A DNA stretch of 64,000 nt from Gnetum montanum (Eukaryota; Streptophyta; Gnetopsida; Gnetales; Gnetaceae): positions 298,959-362,958 of the forward strand of contig MNCI01011487.1 in the NCBI GenBank assembly GCA_015680685.1. Reading direction: 5' to 3'. The stretch's first letter is position 1. Every line of letters starts with the position of its first letter. Below are positions 10,640 to 21,960 of this stretch, piece by piece. The translations under genes were made by a program, and so were the position numbers. The notes beneath the pieces were generated by a model, which had not been told where the DNA came from, did not search any database, and saw only the letters and a list, made by a program, of their open reading frames with translations.

Positions 10640-11150
10640 GATGTGGACCTTTCATGGATGGCCTAAACACACCCCAGGGACAACGTAAGGTGTTGTCCCT
10701 ATTCAGGTGCTGCAGCAGCTCCACCTTCTACATATCCCAATTGTACAGTAGCAGGAGTCTCTTGATGGATATTGAATAATTTCTCCTCCTGCTTTGCACA
10801 TTATTCGGCAAACACCTATCCTCTACCTCTCCTAGGTCACTTAGACACACCTTGAGAAAGACCTTCTTGTTATTCATGCTTTAGGGCCATCTACAATCAC
10901 ACGGGGCCAATCATTAGTAAGGTTGTTTACAAAAGTTAAGTTATACCTTACTTCTTACCTTAATGAATTTGTTTCTTATTCCATGTGATTTAAAGGTAGA
11001 AATTTTATGGAAATGTCCCCAAATGGTTTTAATATTTGGCCCACTTTGCTTAGGTGGTTTCAAATTTTAATTTCCCAGTATAGATAAGGAGATGAAATTG
11101 TTTTTGGTACATCTTTATTATTTTTATAACTAATTACCCTTGATAGTGTC
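10640..11150. other. Spacer right of the coiled-coil ORF
   Basis: No ORF of note and no recognised repeat. It lies between the coiled-coil ORF and the LTR-like region, where the leader and primer site of a minus-strand element would be expected; I see no convincing primer-binding site. Confidence 0.3.
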
Positions 11151-11450
11151 CTTTGGGTGATGACAAATTTCAAAAAATTTATGTGCAATTCAGAGTATAC
11201 CCCTCCCCCACGACTAAGCTGAACACTCCAGGTTCAGATAGGTTCAAACGGAATGCAAATTGGAGTGCTAGCGAGCGAGTTATGGCTGGTAGATCAAGAG
11301 GTGTGCAGGTCACAAATCGTAAAAGAAAATTTGAAAAACTCCCCCGCATGAATAGTTGTAAATGATGTTGACGTTTGCGGGGGGCCATATATATAGGTAA
11401 AAAGGACACGATATCGCATATGCAATAGCACAACCCCGATATCGCAGCCT
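11150..11450 (-). repeat. Possible LTR fragment with GATATCGC motifs
   Basis: The segment carries a TATA-like CATATATATAGG at about 11387-11398 and two GATATCGC palindrome cores (11408-11417 and 11436-11445). This is the same arrangement, in minus orientation, as the TATA box and palindromes of the family G LTRs. The rest does not align clearly with those LTRs and no target duplication is seen, so the element type and limits are uncertain. Confidence 0.35.
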
Positions 11451-12880
11451 AATGAAAATAGGGTATTTGGAATAATTGATAAATTTTTGAAATTCTATGG
11501 TGTAAATTAAGGACTTTAGGTCAATGTGAAGGCTCCAGGGTAATGTTGATTAGGTCTAATGACACTGAAAAAGTATCATGATGTAAAATTTGGCAGTGAA
11601 GGTCATGAAGAGTATCAGGAAAAAGGGCATGGGTTAGTACATAGGAACATTTGGACCGAAAGGATGATGATGAGGGAAAGAATATCATTGGTGACGCAAT
11701 ACTTGGAGGGTATAAAATGATGTGAGGGTGTGCAACAAGTACAAATTACAAAAGTCACACAAGTGGATCCTCCCCAAAGCAGGTTCCAACCTATAATGCC
11801 CTTGTGTAACCTCACCTTAAAATGTCCATAGGCACAAAAAGAGTGAAATGTAATCCACACTAATTCCACAAAACACACACATGTAAATACCACTATGATG
11901 AGATATGAGTTCCATGCTACCCAAGACACAAGTCACAATTACATGAACAGTAGGATGAGACGAATTGTAGAAGGGATTGCAAAAATCGGGATATGAGGTA
12001 ACTGACCTAGGGCACAATGAATCCTATGTGTAAGGCATGATTAGTGTGTCATTAGCCCATCACTCCAAGATCAAGACCAAGTCCATTCCTCCAATCAATG
12101 ACATCACATTGCTTCTTCCCATGATGGACAACCATAAGAGCATCATGATAGCAAGGCATACAATCACTTGGCATTTTGTTCAAGGGAGGAGTGATTTTGC
12201 TTTGTCGCACTCGTGTTGGATTTTTTTTTAGATGAAGTAATCTGAATCCAAAGAAGCCGCCTACCTTTAGGCATGGGTGCATGTCTTTCTAGTGGGACCC
12301 CCTAGAATAGCATTATTTTTTTTCTTGGTTGAGTGTCGTTTGATTACTCTTACTCCCATTTTTCATTAGATGTACAAGGATCTTAATACAACCATACTAC
12401 ATGATAACTCCTACAAATGTCACCAAAGAGAATCCACAAGTCCCCTTGATGTCACACCCTAACCATTCCCTCTTGCTCCATCCTTCTTCATTCTGGGCAT
12501 AATGAGCACAAAATTACTTTAAGTTTTAATGATGTCAAGAATATCATCATACCCAGAGTAGAACCTCTTCTTAATAGAATGGATGGATGGATGTGATGGG
12601 CTTGCTGTCCAAATAATTAGTCACTTGAGACTTGGTAGCAAAGAACAACACCTCAACCAACAAGTCACATGAGTGTTTTATTCCTAGATGAGATTACTCA
12701 TAAAAAGGTAAAAAGGTAAAAAGATAAAAAGACAAAAAGACAAAAAGATAAAATAATAAATTGAAAAATGAAAAAGAAAAAACAAAAAATTGTAAAATTA
12801 AAGAAAAGGAAAACATTTATTAATTCTACTGTTGTTAGAATGGGGGATACACCCCNNNNNNCCCCCCCATAACTAAACGG
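11451..12880. other. Unassigned AT-rich region with purine-rich stretch and a sequence gap
   Basis: No gene recognised; the short ORFs have no family features. An A-rich low-complexity run of AAAAAGATAAAAAGACA type fills about 12700-12815. Six undetermined bases (12856-12861) lie between C runs, marking an assembly gap or unreadable homopolymer. Confidence 0.4.
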
Positions 12881-12899
12881 TTGAGCATGGCTAGAATTA

Positions 12900-14830
12900 A
12901 TAAATGGAAGGTTGGGATCCTTGCATGTTGAAAATATTGGGACCCAGTCAATTGACTCGAGTTGACATAGTGGGAAAAGTTATAAGATGTGGTTAATTTA
13001 TAAGGAGTTCACCCACTATGGTGCTTGTGACTGTAAGATGGTATGCGAGGATCAACATGTCTCCCCATGTGGCTATATTCATTGGGCTGCATAGTTGTTG
13101 GAGTATTGAGTGGTGGCCTTGATGAGATGACATGACACATTGGATTTGCAAAGAGAGATGCACCACAGTGTTGGGCTTGTGCTGTGTTGGAAGATGTAGT
13201 AGTCTCAAAATTGTGTTGTCCCTTCTTATAGTCATGTCGAAAGAATGGGCATCTTCGATGTTGAGGAGAGTTCCCACTACTATTATCAATAGAAGCACAA
13301 GTAACGTTCGTGGGTTGATGCTATAGTGCAAACCCTTTAGGCACAACTGGTGGTGATGTGGAAGGAGATGAAGGATGAGGATGTTAAAATTGAGGAGTGC
13401 AAGGTACCCAAGGTGGTGGTTGTGTTGGAGAGCATACGGGTTGATAGTATTGAGGAGAATAATAATAGTGGGGTGCGATAGAGAATGTTGACCTAGTTGG
13501 GGAAACAGGATGTTGAACTATATAAGCACTTAGGTTCAGATGGTATGAAGGATGTAACTAGTTTGGGGATGGCCTCCCCCATGACTGGGATTGTTGCCAC
13601 TGTGATTGAACACAGTATTTCTGCACGAACTCTGGATGTAACATTCTTTCCCAATGCTCATGTAAATGTGACAAGATTGGGCATTGGCCCTTGGGGTGAT
13701 CGTACAGGAAAATGTTACACTGATATGTATCATTGGCAATGAAGTTCTTATTCTCTTCTACCCTTCTTTCCGATTGTCTAGTTTGTCCTACTTCTTGGTT
13801 TGTCATGACTCTACCTCTAATAATACTGGCATATTCTCCACATTTTTCATGTATCCACTCCATCATCTTATTGATCTTTGCCTCTTTCATCCAAGGATTG
13901 TAGTACTAACAAAGATGGTTCCACCTCCTTGTGGTGAGTTAATTTCTTCTTTTTATTATCATGGGCCCTAGTTGATTTAAGGTTTTGGACCTGTTGAGAT
14001 TTTTCAACATTCTCCCACTTAGCCATTTCTCTTTTTTCTATTTCTACCTGCTTAATAATCTCTTGGACTTGATGGGTTCATAGTTCATATAGTTGACCTT
14101 AGGCATACATCCCTAGGGTCTCCCTTGTTTCATTATCGAGCTCATCTATGATATGATACATTAGCCTTTCCTCAGAGAACCCATGGCCTAGGCAGTTGTT
14201 TAATAGTGCATAATATCTTTCTAAGGCCATGTCCAAGGGTTCATGTTGTGCTTGTTTCCACTCTTGGATTTGTTTCCTCAAGGCCGACACTCTAGCATAA
14301 GTTTGATATCATCCAGTAAAGAGTTCTACATTGTTGGCCAACGTCAACTTGATTTGGGTTTTAAAGACATATACCATACTTTTGCTTGGCCAACAAGTGT
14401 CATAGGAAAGAGCTTAAGTTTTTTCCATCCATTATCAATGTTGTTCCATGCACAGGCATTGTAGAAGGCTCGTAAATGTTATTGCAGATCTAATTCATAG
14501 CCTCCTGAGAACTTGGAAAAGCTGTTTAAGTCAAGCCTGGGTAGATAGCTTTCCTTATGATGCCTACGAGATATTCGAACAGCCTCTTGTATATGTGTTA
14601 GGCTCGTAGTGGCTAGTAGGGGTTCATCGTCACTGGGTAGGTTATGCATTTGTGAGTTGGGACGATGTTGTCTTTGGTTATGTTCATAGAAACCCCTACA
14701 TCAGATTGAGTACTAAAAAATTCATCTTCATCGTCATATTATTCATTGGTTCTCCAATGAATTTCCCTACTAGTTCTTGTGTTATCATAGTCTTGTAAGA
14801 GAGACATAGTTGTGAATTGGTGTGTGACTT
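12900..14830 (-). pseudogene. Ty3/gypsy gag remnant (minus strand)
   Basis: The clearest part (14290-14099) reads WKQAQHEPLDMALERYYALL, NNCLGHGFSEERL and then ETRETLGMY, the core of a plant Ty3/gypsy gag (retrotransposon gag domain). Further left, in other frames, 13890-13558 contains YQCNIFLYDHPKGQCP, which resembles a degraded zinc knuckle, followed by a Pro/Gln/Ser/Thr-rich tail. Frameshifts and stops are frequent. It shares its N-terminal region with the second gag remnant at 15300-16006, so two copies of the same gag lie in tandem on the minus strand. No protease or polymerase is seen downstream (left). Confidence 0.6.
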
Positions 14831-14923
14831 GTTTGCAATTATTATTATTATTATTATTTTCTAAAAGATATATCATTAATAATTTCTTACCACAATCTTG
14901 TATGATGTAACTAATCTAAATCA
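14831..14923 (-). other. Gypsy leader with ATT microsatellite
   Basis: This stretch contains an (ATT)n run at about 14838-14857 and matches the leader at 16020-16115 of the neighbouring gag copy. Relative to that copy, the primer site and the last bases of the LTR are missing. Confidence 0.45.
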
Positions 14924-15060
14924 CTAGCATCATACCCCTACACTCAACCATATGAATACGAGTGTTTCACGCATGAGCCAGTCAAACTCCACAGACGGGC
15001 TAGTTATGGTATCTAGATAGTTACTCACTGCTCGCAGTTCGCTGTCTTCACACCTAGACA
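14924..15060 (-). repeat. Truncated family G LTR (3' part, minus orientation)
   Basis: The segment starts TCATACCCCTACACTCAACC, which matches the minus-oriented LTR end at 18124-18150, but lacks the terminal TGATGAGTGG. It continues to a GTCTTC block at about 15041 and then stops matching. It meets an LTR fragment of opposite orientation (15061-15280). Confidence 0.65.
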
Positions 15061-15280
15061 AAAATACCAACAAAAATAAATATCATAAGCCTTAACTCAC
15101 ACTTAACCATATGCACAAATATCACAAGTGTGAGTTAGGAAGACAACAATCATGCAATTCCTTGACTCACAATTTAGGACTATGGTAAACTTAGGAAATA
15201 AGTCCATGGAATTCAACCAAATTGCTAGTACACTCCCGTGATTTGTATGATTAGGCATAGGGTATCCTCACTACTCATCA
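15061..15280 (+). repeat. Truncated family G LTR (3' part, plus orientation)
   Basis: The segment ends in CTCACTACTCATCA at 15280, the family G 3' terminus in plus orientation. It contains a perfect 12-bp stem, TAACTCACACTT (15093-15104) and AAGTGTGAGTTA (15126-15137), at the position where all complete family members have a stem-loop. It has no 5' half and interrupts the gag remnants on either side. Confidence 0.7.
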
Positions 15281-16006
15281 CCTAGAAAATAGCTTAAGCT
15301 TTTGCCACTTACTTTCAATATTTTCCATGATGTAGGCATCATGAAAGGCTTGTAAATGATGTTGTGGATTAGAATTATAGCCTCCCTCAAATTTAGGAAT
15401 GTTATTCATATTAAGTTGTCTAATGTGGCTTTCCCTTTGATGCCTGTGGGGTATTCTAACTGCCTCTATGATCTATATCATGCTTCTAGTAGCCAAAAAG
15501 GGTTCGTTATCATTAGAAATGTCATGGTAATAATCTCTATTTCTATTTTTCTAATTATGATGATCTCACCTATACTCCATTTAATACCTTATATCTTGTC
15601 TTTGATCCTTATTTCTATCTCTATCATGATCCCTTAATGGATCTCTATCTCCATACCCATGTTCATCTTTGTTAGAACTAAACGTTAAAGAGATAAAGGA
15701 AGATGGCGAACTGGGAGACTCACCATGGCTTCTATATCTCCCCCTATGATACATTGGTTCATCTCTTCTAGGTTTGTAGAAGATCATAGGCCTTGAGATC
15801 CTCCTTGTTCTAGAACTTGTTCCATCTTCCCTAGGGTTGTCTATGACACTTGAATATAGTCTTTGAATGTAGCAAGGGTCTAAATGAACATATGAAACCT
15901 CTACTTGCATTAGTTCACTCCAATTCTCTTTAGTATAGATCCTATTGTTACTCCTACTAATGTTCTCATTGTGTGATGGACTATAGGTCATATGGGAAGA
16001 AGACAT
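15281..16006 (-). pseudogene. Ty3/gypsy gag N-terminal remnant
   Basis: A 141-codon open stretch (16006-15581) starts with ATG after a leader and primer site and encodes a charged Ser/Arg/Asp-rich N-terminus (RRISRPMIFYKPRRDEP; DRDPLRDHDRDRNKD). Beyond a stop, the sequence to 15281 matches the gag copy at 14420-14640 (GCATTGTAGAAGGCTCGTAA against GGCATCATGAAAGGCTTGTAA). With the primer site at 16118-16137 and the LTR starting at 16139, this is the start of gag of a minus-strand element whose remainder has been displaced by LTR fragments at 14924-15280. Confidence 0.6.
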
Positions 16007-16117
16007 GTTTTTATTTGATAATGTATGTGAGTTAAAATATTAATTTTTCTTAAAAGATAATTCATTAATTCTTTTACAACAATCGTTTATAATATAACTA
16101 ATCTAAATCACCAGCAA

Positions 16118-16137
16118 CATCCTTGGCAACAATGCCA
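16118..16137 (-). promoter_or_regulatory. tRNA-Asp-type primer-binding site
   Basis: On the minus strand this reads TGGCATTGTTGCCAAGGATG, one base after the LTR end. It differs from the complement of plant tRNA-Asp 3' ends (TGGCGCCGTTGCCGGGGATC) mainly at CpG or G positions expected to decay. tRNA-Asp-type priming is known in Athila-like and other plant Ty3/gypsy elements. Confidence 0.7.
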
Positions 16138-16138
16138 A

Positions 16139-17937
16139 CGATGAGTAGCAACTATCCCCTATGTCTAACCATATGAATCATAAGCATTCATGTGTAATCT
16201 GGTTGAATTCAATGGATGGAACTAGTGTAATATCTAGATGGCTAAGCATTGATTGTAGGTCATTGCCTTCTTACCTGGACTAATGGTAGCTTTATCACAT
16301 ATGGTTTAGTCCAAAGTGAGGCATATGATTATTGATATTGTGCAGCTAAGGCTAAGTTATATGAAAGTATGAAAATTAATTATTTAATCTAATTAATAAC
16401 CTATCCTAAGGACGATGAGTGTCCATTCCCAAGTTGTTGTACACGTCCTGAACTCACGTACCCACTATTAGAATTACCAAGTATTATGCTACTAGATGAA
16501 CCAAGTATTAATGTTGCTAAGATCGCCAAGCAAATACATGTTTACACTCGAAACTAGTCAGGCTTATTCTACCAATTGATTAATATCCATGAAAATGTAA
16601 ATATTAACTAAGTACATTAAAATTAAATTTATTCTAAGTCAAAGTATTGTAATGAATATGAATCAATCTTGATCTCATTGTTGGTCATAGTATGTGTCCA
16701 AGTATAATGCCATTTGAATAAGATGCCATACAATTGACTCCAATCCACGTTATAGGCACTTACTGACTATTTACTAAGATTACAAAAACAAACTACAAGA
16801 GTTCAACTATACTATTGACCAAATGATGACAAATATGCAGTGAGTGCTCGCATATTTATGAGCAAACATAGGCATTGCATCAGTAGGGATGCATTAATGC
16901 ATTTGGCTGTGTCAATGGGGATATGTCGATGAGGATGTATTGATGAGGATGTGTTAACACAGCTAAGTTATAGTAGATGCAATATCACATCTACAATATA
17001 GTTGATGAGACGCGATATCGCATAGGCCGCGATATCGCATCCGCCGTGATATCGCATCCCCTGCGATATTACGTATGCGATATTGCGTCTTCCCTTGCGA
17101 TATTGCATACGCAATATCGTAGTCCGTCGCAATGTCTATAAATAAGAAGCGGCTCTCCCTTGTTTCAAATGAATAGGTTAGATTGTAGCGAAGCTCTGGC
17201 AGTTTGATCCCTCCAGAGTAGATTATTTTCCAGTGTCTGTCCACAGTGTGCTGAATGTAATTGTATGGCATTCTTTATTCGAGTGTGACGTACTTGGACA
17301 CACACATGATCGGCAATAAAGATCGAGATTACTTCATCATTGCATCATTCACTTTGTTATTTATTTATTTAATTGTTATTTACTGCTTTCCTAATTAGTC
17401 TCTCTCACCCTTATCTCCTAGTAACGCGGAATGAGTACGACTTGATTATGAGCATTTAAGTGTGACTACTTGGTAACCCAGTGGCGTACCTAGGATCTGC
17501 GCTTAGTAATCCTAGTGGTAGTCATGCACGAAGTCCAAGATGTGTACAGATGATCAAGGAACAGATGCTCATCGCACTTAGGCTAGATTAGATTCTCTTA
17601 CCCTTTCCCTCCTAGCTTAGCTTAGTTAATATTATTTTCCACTGCCTTCAGGAGTAGCGTTAGTTTAGGATCACATCATGCATCTCACTCTAGACTAAAC
17701 CATATGTGATAAATATAATACTATTCTAGGTGCGAAGACAACGAACTGCGACCTAAGGATAACTGTCTAGGTGCCACAATTAGTCCGTCTACGGAGTTCA
17801 ACCAGATTGCGCATGAAAAACGCTCATATTTGTATGGTTGAGTGTAGGGGTATCTCGCCACTCATCAATAGTAGATGCAATGTAGCATCTATGATATCTC
17901 AGCCAACTAATACACTTGACAAAATGATGCTTCATCA
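16139..17937 (-). repeat. 5' LTR of the minus-strand gypsy, interrupted by a solo LTR
   Basis: The minus-oriented LTR begins (U3) at 17937 with TGATGAAGCATC, exactly as in the LTRs at 31813 and 47804, and ends at 16139 beside the primer site. A family G solo LTR (17003-17867, with ATAGT target duplication) is inserted in its U3. Without the insertion the LTR is about 930 bp. The stem-loop common to the family is at 16276-16313 (TGGACTAA/TTAGTCCA). U3 has short GATGAGGATGT-type direct repeats at about 16920-16965. Confidence 0.75.
17003..17867 (+). repeat. Solo LTR, gypsy family G, with perfect target duplication
   Basis: It starts TGATGAGACGCG and ends CGCCACTCATCA, and is flanked by identical 5-bp ATAGT at 16998-17002 and 17868-17872. 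U3 holds about seven GCGATATCGC-related palindromes (17012-17119), the first three at exact 17-bp spacing, followed by TATAAATA at 17137-17144. The family stem-loop is at 17690-17729. It retains many CpGs, unlike the surrounding repeats, so it is probably one of the youngest insertions here. No internal region remains, so it has recombined to a solo LTR. Confidence 0.9.
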
Positions 17938-18117
17938 TGTAACGTTCCCATTTCCAAATGATGTTGCTGCACAAGAAAGATGGTGCCTCTTCATAGCAAG
18001 TGTTATCATTATCTTAACAAGACCTAAAAGGGTAGTTGCAATTGAGACCCGAAAGGGCACATTGTAATAACAGACATGTCTCTTGAGGTAACCTTTGGGG
18101 GTTTTAGATAAGGCATT
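17938..18117. other. Flanking sequence between two LTRs
   Basis: This is the flank of the 16139-17937 LTR and the insertion site of the solo LTR at 18118. An overlapping plus-strand ORF (17771-18067) starts inside the LTR and has no recognisable features. Confidence 0.4.
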
Positions 18118-18774
18118 TGATGAGTGGTGAGGTACCCCTACACTCAACCATACGAAATGAGCGTAGCACACGCGATCTGGTCGAACTCCGCAGACTAAAT
18201 GCCTACACGCCCCATGGAACACTTGGGGTTAATCATTCGTTGTCTTCCCAGACTTACTTGTGTTTGTCACGGTGTATGGTTAAGTAAGTCTGAGGTATAT
18301 GATTTTTATATCTTTTATCTTTTTCTCCTATGCTATTGAGGTGAAGGGTTGAGAAAGCTAACTAACTCTAACTAAGGACTAAGTCTAAATTAACTAGCAT
18401 CAGCATCCGTTCCCACTTACCGTACACACCTCGAACTATGCAACTGTGGTTAGCAAACGCTAATCGTTACTAGGATCACCACACGTAACGCACGTGCTCG
18501 AAGTGATCGTACTGAGGCACTTAACTAGCCTAAACGTGATAAGCATCCGTTCCTTGGCTATCTGTACACATCCTTGAATGCTCGTAACCAAGTCATACTT
18601 ATCCTGCGTTCTAGGAGATAAGGGTGAGAGAATCTAATCGCGATGAGCAGNGAGAGCTGCCTCTTATTTATAGATATGGCAACGGACCACGATATCGCGT
18701 ACATGACATCGCAGGGGACGACGCGATATCGCATGGGATGCGATATCGCGGCTCATGCGAATCGCGTCTCATCA
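18118..18774 (-). repeat. Solo LTR, gypsy family G, minus orientation
   Basis: The ends are TGATGAGTGG and GCGTCTCATCA. The flanking pentamers are GCATT (18113-18117) and ACATT (18775-18779), a target duplication with one difference. It carries the perfect 11-bp stem CAGACTTACTT (18249-18259) / AAGTAAGTCTG (18282-18292). Minus-strand TATAAATA is at 18665-18672. Palindromes lie at 18689, 18723 and 18740, again in steps of 17. One undetermined base is at 18651. Confidence 0.88.
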
Positions 18775-18779
18775 ACATT

Positions 18780-19170
18780 TATACCCAAGCCTAGAGGTCA
18801 TACCGGCATGGGAGTGGTGAAGCTAGTATAGGAAAGTCATAAGAGTTGGGTCAAGCAGGACAAGAAGTGGACTAGCCATCCCTTCTGGTCAAGTTGTAGG
18901 CCTAACTGTAGTGGCAATGCTGGATTGCCTCTAAGAAGATAAATACCAAAGGAAGAAAACCCCAAGGAACACTATCAAAGCATGATCTAGAGACACTATT
19001 CTATATCAATAAAGCATTATTTTCTTTCTATTTTTGCATTTTTTCTATTAATTTCTATATGCATAATGTTGAATGTTACATATATTCGACATTTGTTATA
19101 TTGTCTTCTTATGCATGATGTTTAATATAACATATATTTGACATTTACCATGACATCTAAGGATGGGATG
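18780..19170 (+). repeat. Dispersed repeat (copy 1), LTR-like end
   Basis: From about 18940 this matches 57745-57985: both carry GAACACTNTNANAGCATGAT, then an AATAAAGC poly(A)-type box, then two TATTTGA-containing pieces and CCATGACATCT. The pattern suggests the 3' part of an LTR, but no partner or full ends are seen. The first 160 bp are unassigned. Confidence 0.5.
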
Positions 19171-19194
19171 TCACACATCATATCCCCATGACTT

Positions 19195-19258
19195 AACTAC
19201 CTGACATATTAGGTCTCATTAGTATGGTTGGATGTAGGTTTAGTCTAACTACTCATCA
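19195..19258 (+). repeat. Short family G LTR 3' end
   Basis: GTATGGTTGGATGTAGG followed by CTACTCATCA at 19249-19258 matches the last 50 bp of plus-oriented family G LTRs. The rest of the LTR is absent. Confidence 0.55.
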
Positions 19259-19319
19259 CAAGGTTAAAAATAATGTTGCGTCAACTACAAAAATTTCATG
19301 ACTATACAAAAATGAATGT

Positions 19320-20435
19320 AAATGTTCAAAAACAAAAGTGCTAAATTGTGAAACTAATAAGAAAGATTAAAATTTTTAGCTAAATAATAAAAGACTTAAG
19401 ATTGTGGATACTTACAGATATTTGAATGTATAACACTTTGAAAATTATAAGTAGAAGCACTGTATATCATAGTTTGTTGGAAATCGATGAAAGAAGTTCT
19501 ATATAATGAAGAATAAATGTCATAATCATAATATTTGGACTTGGATAACTTGAAAATATCTTTTTCAAATAATTATTCAAACTATAGTCCTTTACAAATG
19601 TATGGTATGGGTCCTAGGTCTTGATTAAGAATTAGGAAAAAAAATGAAAAACTTAAAAATAGTTCTTGTTGGATGAATTCAAGGTAAAAACTTAAGTCCC
19701 ATATGCAATACTTTTGTTAAAAACTAATTTTTTGCCACTAGAAGTTGAAGTAATATATTAGTTCTTAACATTCTACTTGAGAAATAAAATTAGCAATAAA
19801 ATCTCAAGAGAGATCATCTAAAAATCTAAACAACAAGGATGATTCCATGAAGGATGACTATGGCTACAAAAATGCAATATTGATAATATTGAATAAATTC
19901 AGAATAAGCTTAGAAACTTGTTATCAAGAAGTTTTAGAAAGATGGCAAAATAAAGCATAAATATAAAAAAGCTTCAATTTTATCATAAAAATATTAGAGG
20001 TAGTAGACATGATAAAAAGGAATATTTACATGCAACAATTTCAATATCAATGAAAGTGCTAATTAGTATAGTAAGAATAGGATTGTATCATCTCCAACTT
20101 GAAATAAGATGGAATAGTAAGTAGCATGAAAATAGAATATATTGACTATGTTTACTACAAATGGTAGAAGATGATCAATATATATTATTAGAATATTGTG
20201 AAACAAATTTCTTCAAAAGAAAATAATAAATCCCTAGTTAGCCTTTGTGTGAGCTATTTAAGCTACTTGTGTTTGCTCTAGGGAATTATATATAAGATGT
20301 GTTTAAGTTGCATGAATATTGAGCATATCTATTACACTTAGGATTGATTGCTACTAATGTATTTTAAACAAGTTCATTTGTCTAATAGATCCTTTGGGTC
20401 TACATAAACATGATAAAATATTAGTTTCAATATTA
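19320..20435 (+). repeat. AT-rich dispersed repeat R (copy 1)
   Basis: About 1.1 kb aligns with 53255-54335 in the same orientation (shared pieces such as AGTAGAAGCANTGTATATCAT and GTCTTGATTA) and, over its middle, with the reverse complement of 21345-21960. No coding potential is seen. The family is not recognised. Confidence 0.6.
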
Positions 20436-21340
20436 GACATAAGCTTATAACTCAAAAGACCTTTTTTTAGTAATGTTACATGAAAGCCTTATTTGCACAA
20501 ATACAAAAACATACTTACAACTCAAAAGGTTTCTTTTTATGTAATTGTAACACCCCAATTAATTATCTATAATTTTTTATAAATAACAAATGAAAATGCT
20601 ATGTACCCAATGGTTAGGATTTAACCTTGATTTAATTAACTAGTCAAAATGGTCATTCAAAAACATGAAAAGAATAGGATAATATGGCATAGCAAAATCT
20701 TTGTAACATATATTCATAAAAAATAAAAAAATATATATATGAAAATTATAATTTATAAAATAAGTAAGAAAAGATAAAAATTGAAAAATAAAATAAATAA
20801 TGCAAATAAAAAGTACCTTAAAATATGATCTTAATGACACTTTCTTAGCCTAAAATAGACTTATAGAGATAAAGTTATTGACATTAGAGCTTTATAAAAG
20901 AAAATTTATATTTGACATTAAAATAATAATATGTATTTAAATAAAATTTATAATGCATGCTAAAATGAAAAATAATCCTTGTAACACCCTAGGTAAGATG
21001 GCAAAGATAAAAATTTTCATAATTATAATCCAAAGATACATACATGACTCAAATATTTAAAAATTGTATATAATCCCTAGATGCTAAGGCATTCTCCATG
21101 TGTGATGCATAGTAGTCATAGAACCTCGTCACTATGGAAAATGGGCAAGGGATTGCTAGGACATCCTCCAAATATGACATGCAATATCATCACCTAGATG
21201 TTGTGGAAAGTGGATAAGGTTTTCCACATTGGGGATGCGTGTGGGTAAAGAAACAAGTTTGGTAACAAAAGTTTTGAATGGCAACTTAGAACATTGGAAC
21301 TCTCAATAAAAAGCCTCCAAGGCATTATCAACATATTTTG
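20436..21340. other. AT-rich spacer with two TGTAACACCC words
   Basis: No gene is seen. TTGTAACACCCCAATTAAT (about 20546) and TTGTAACACCCTAGG (about 20980) resemble the starts of some plant LTRs, but I could not find matching ends or target duplications. Confidence 0.35.
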
Positions 21341-21344
21341 TCTT

Positions 21345-21960
21345 TATGTTGTTTGTTATTCCATCTTCTAGTTTCAACTTAGAAGCAATGTGATCCTATT
21401 CTTACTTTGATAATTGGTGCTATCATAAATATTAGAAGTGTTGCATGTAGATATTCTACTTTATCATATTTACCACTTGTAATGTTTTTTCAATAAAACA
21501 AAATTTTTTTTACGGTTTGTTTTTATACCTTATTTTGTCATTTCTTTGAAACTTTTGTTGTACCAAGTTTTCAAACTTGTTTTAATTTTACTATTACCCC
21601 AATGTTTTCAATACCCTATTTTTGTATCTACGTTCTTTCTTCATAGCACCACAATTTTTGTATCTACATTCTTTCTTCATAGCACCACCCTTCTTTCTTC
21701 ATAGCACCACCCTTGTTGTTGAGATTTTCAAATGATCTTTTCTAAGATTTTTTGCTATTTTTATTATTTAAATAAGAATTGATACATTGCTTCAACTTGC
21801 AATGGCAACAAATTAGCTTATAATAAAAGTGTTCCATGTGAAACTTTAGTGTTCACCTTGAATTCATCCAATACAAACTATTTTTGATGCTTTTCAATTT
21901 TTTTCTATGATTCTTAATCAAGACCCAAGCCCCACACTATGCAGCCATAAAGCATTATAG
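21345..21960 (-). repeat. AT-rich dispersed repeat R (copy 2, inverted, with internal tandem repeats)
   Basis: This is the reverse complement of the middle of repeat R. Inside it, 21620-21715 contains three copies of TTCTTTCTTCATAGCACCAC, two of them with TGTATCTAC spacers. The other two copies of R have one such segment each, so the expansion occurred in this copy. Confidence 0.6.

Noticed and set aside
12700-12815. A-rich run as a poly(A) tail of a LINE or processed gene
   Set aside because: It is internally patterned (AAAAAGATAAAAAGACA), with no upstream coding remnant or target duplication.
16970-17130. Palindrome array as a tRNA or rRNA fragment
   Set aside because: No cloverleaf, anticodon arm or rRNA core; the array lies in U3 of a defined LTR.
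20546-20990. A pair of TGTAACACCC words as possible LTR starts
   Set aside because: No matching CA-ends, target duplications or similarity between the following sequences.
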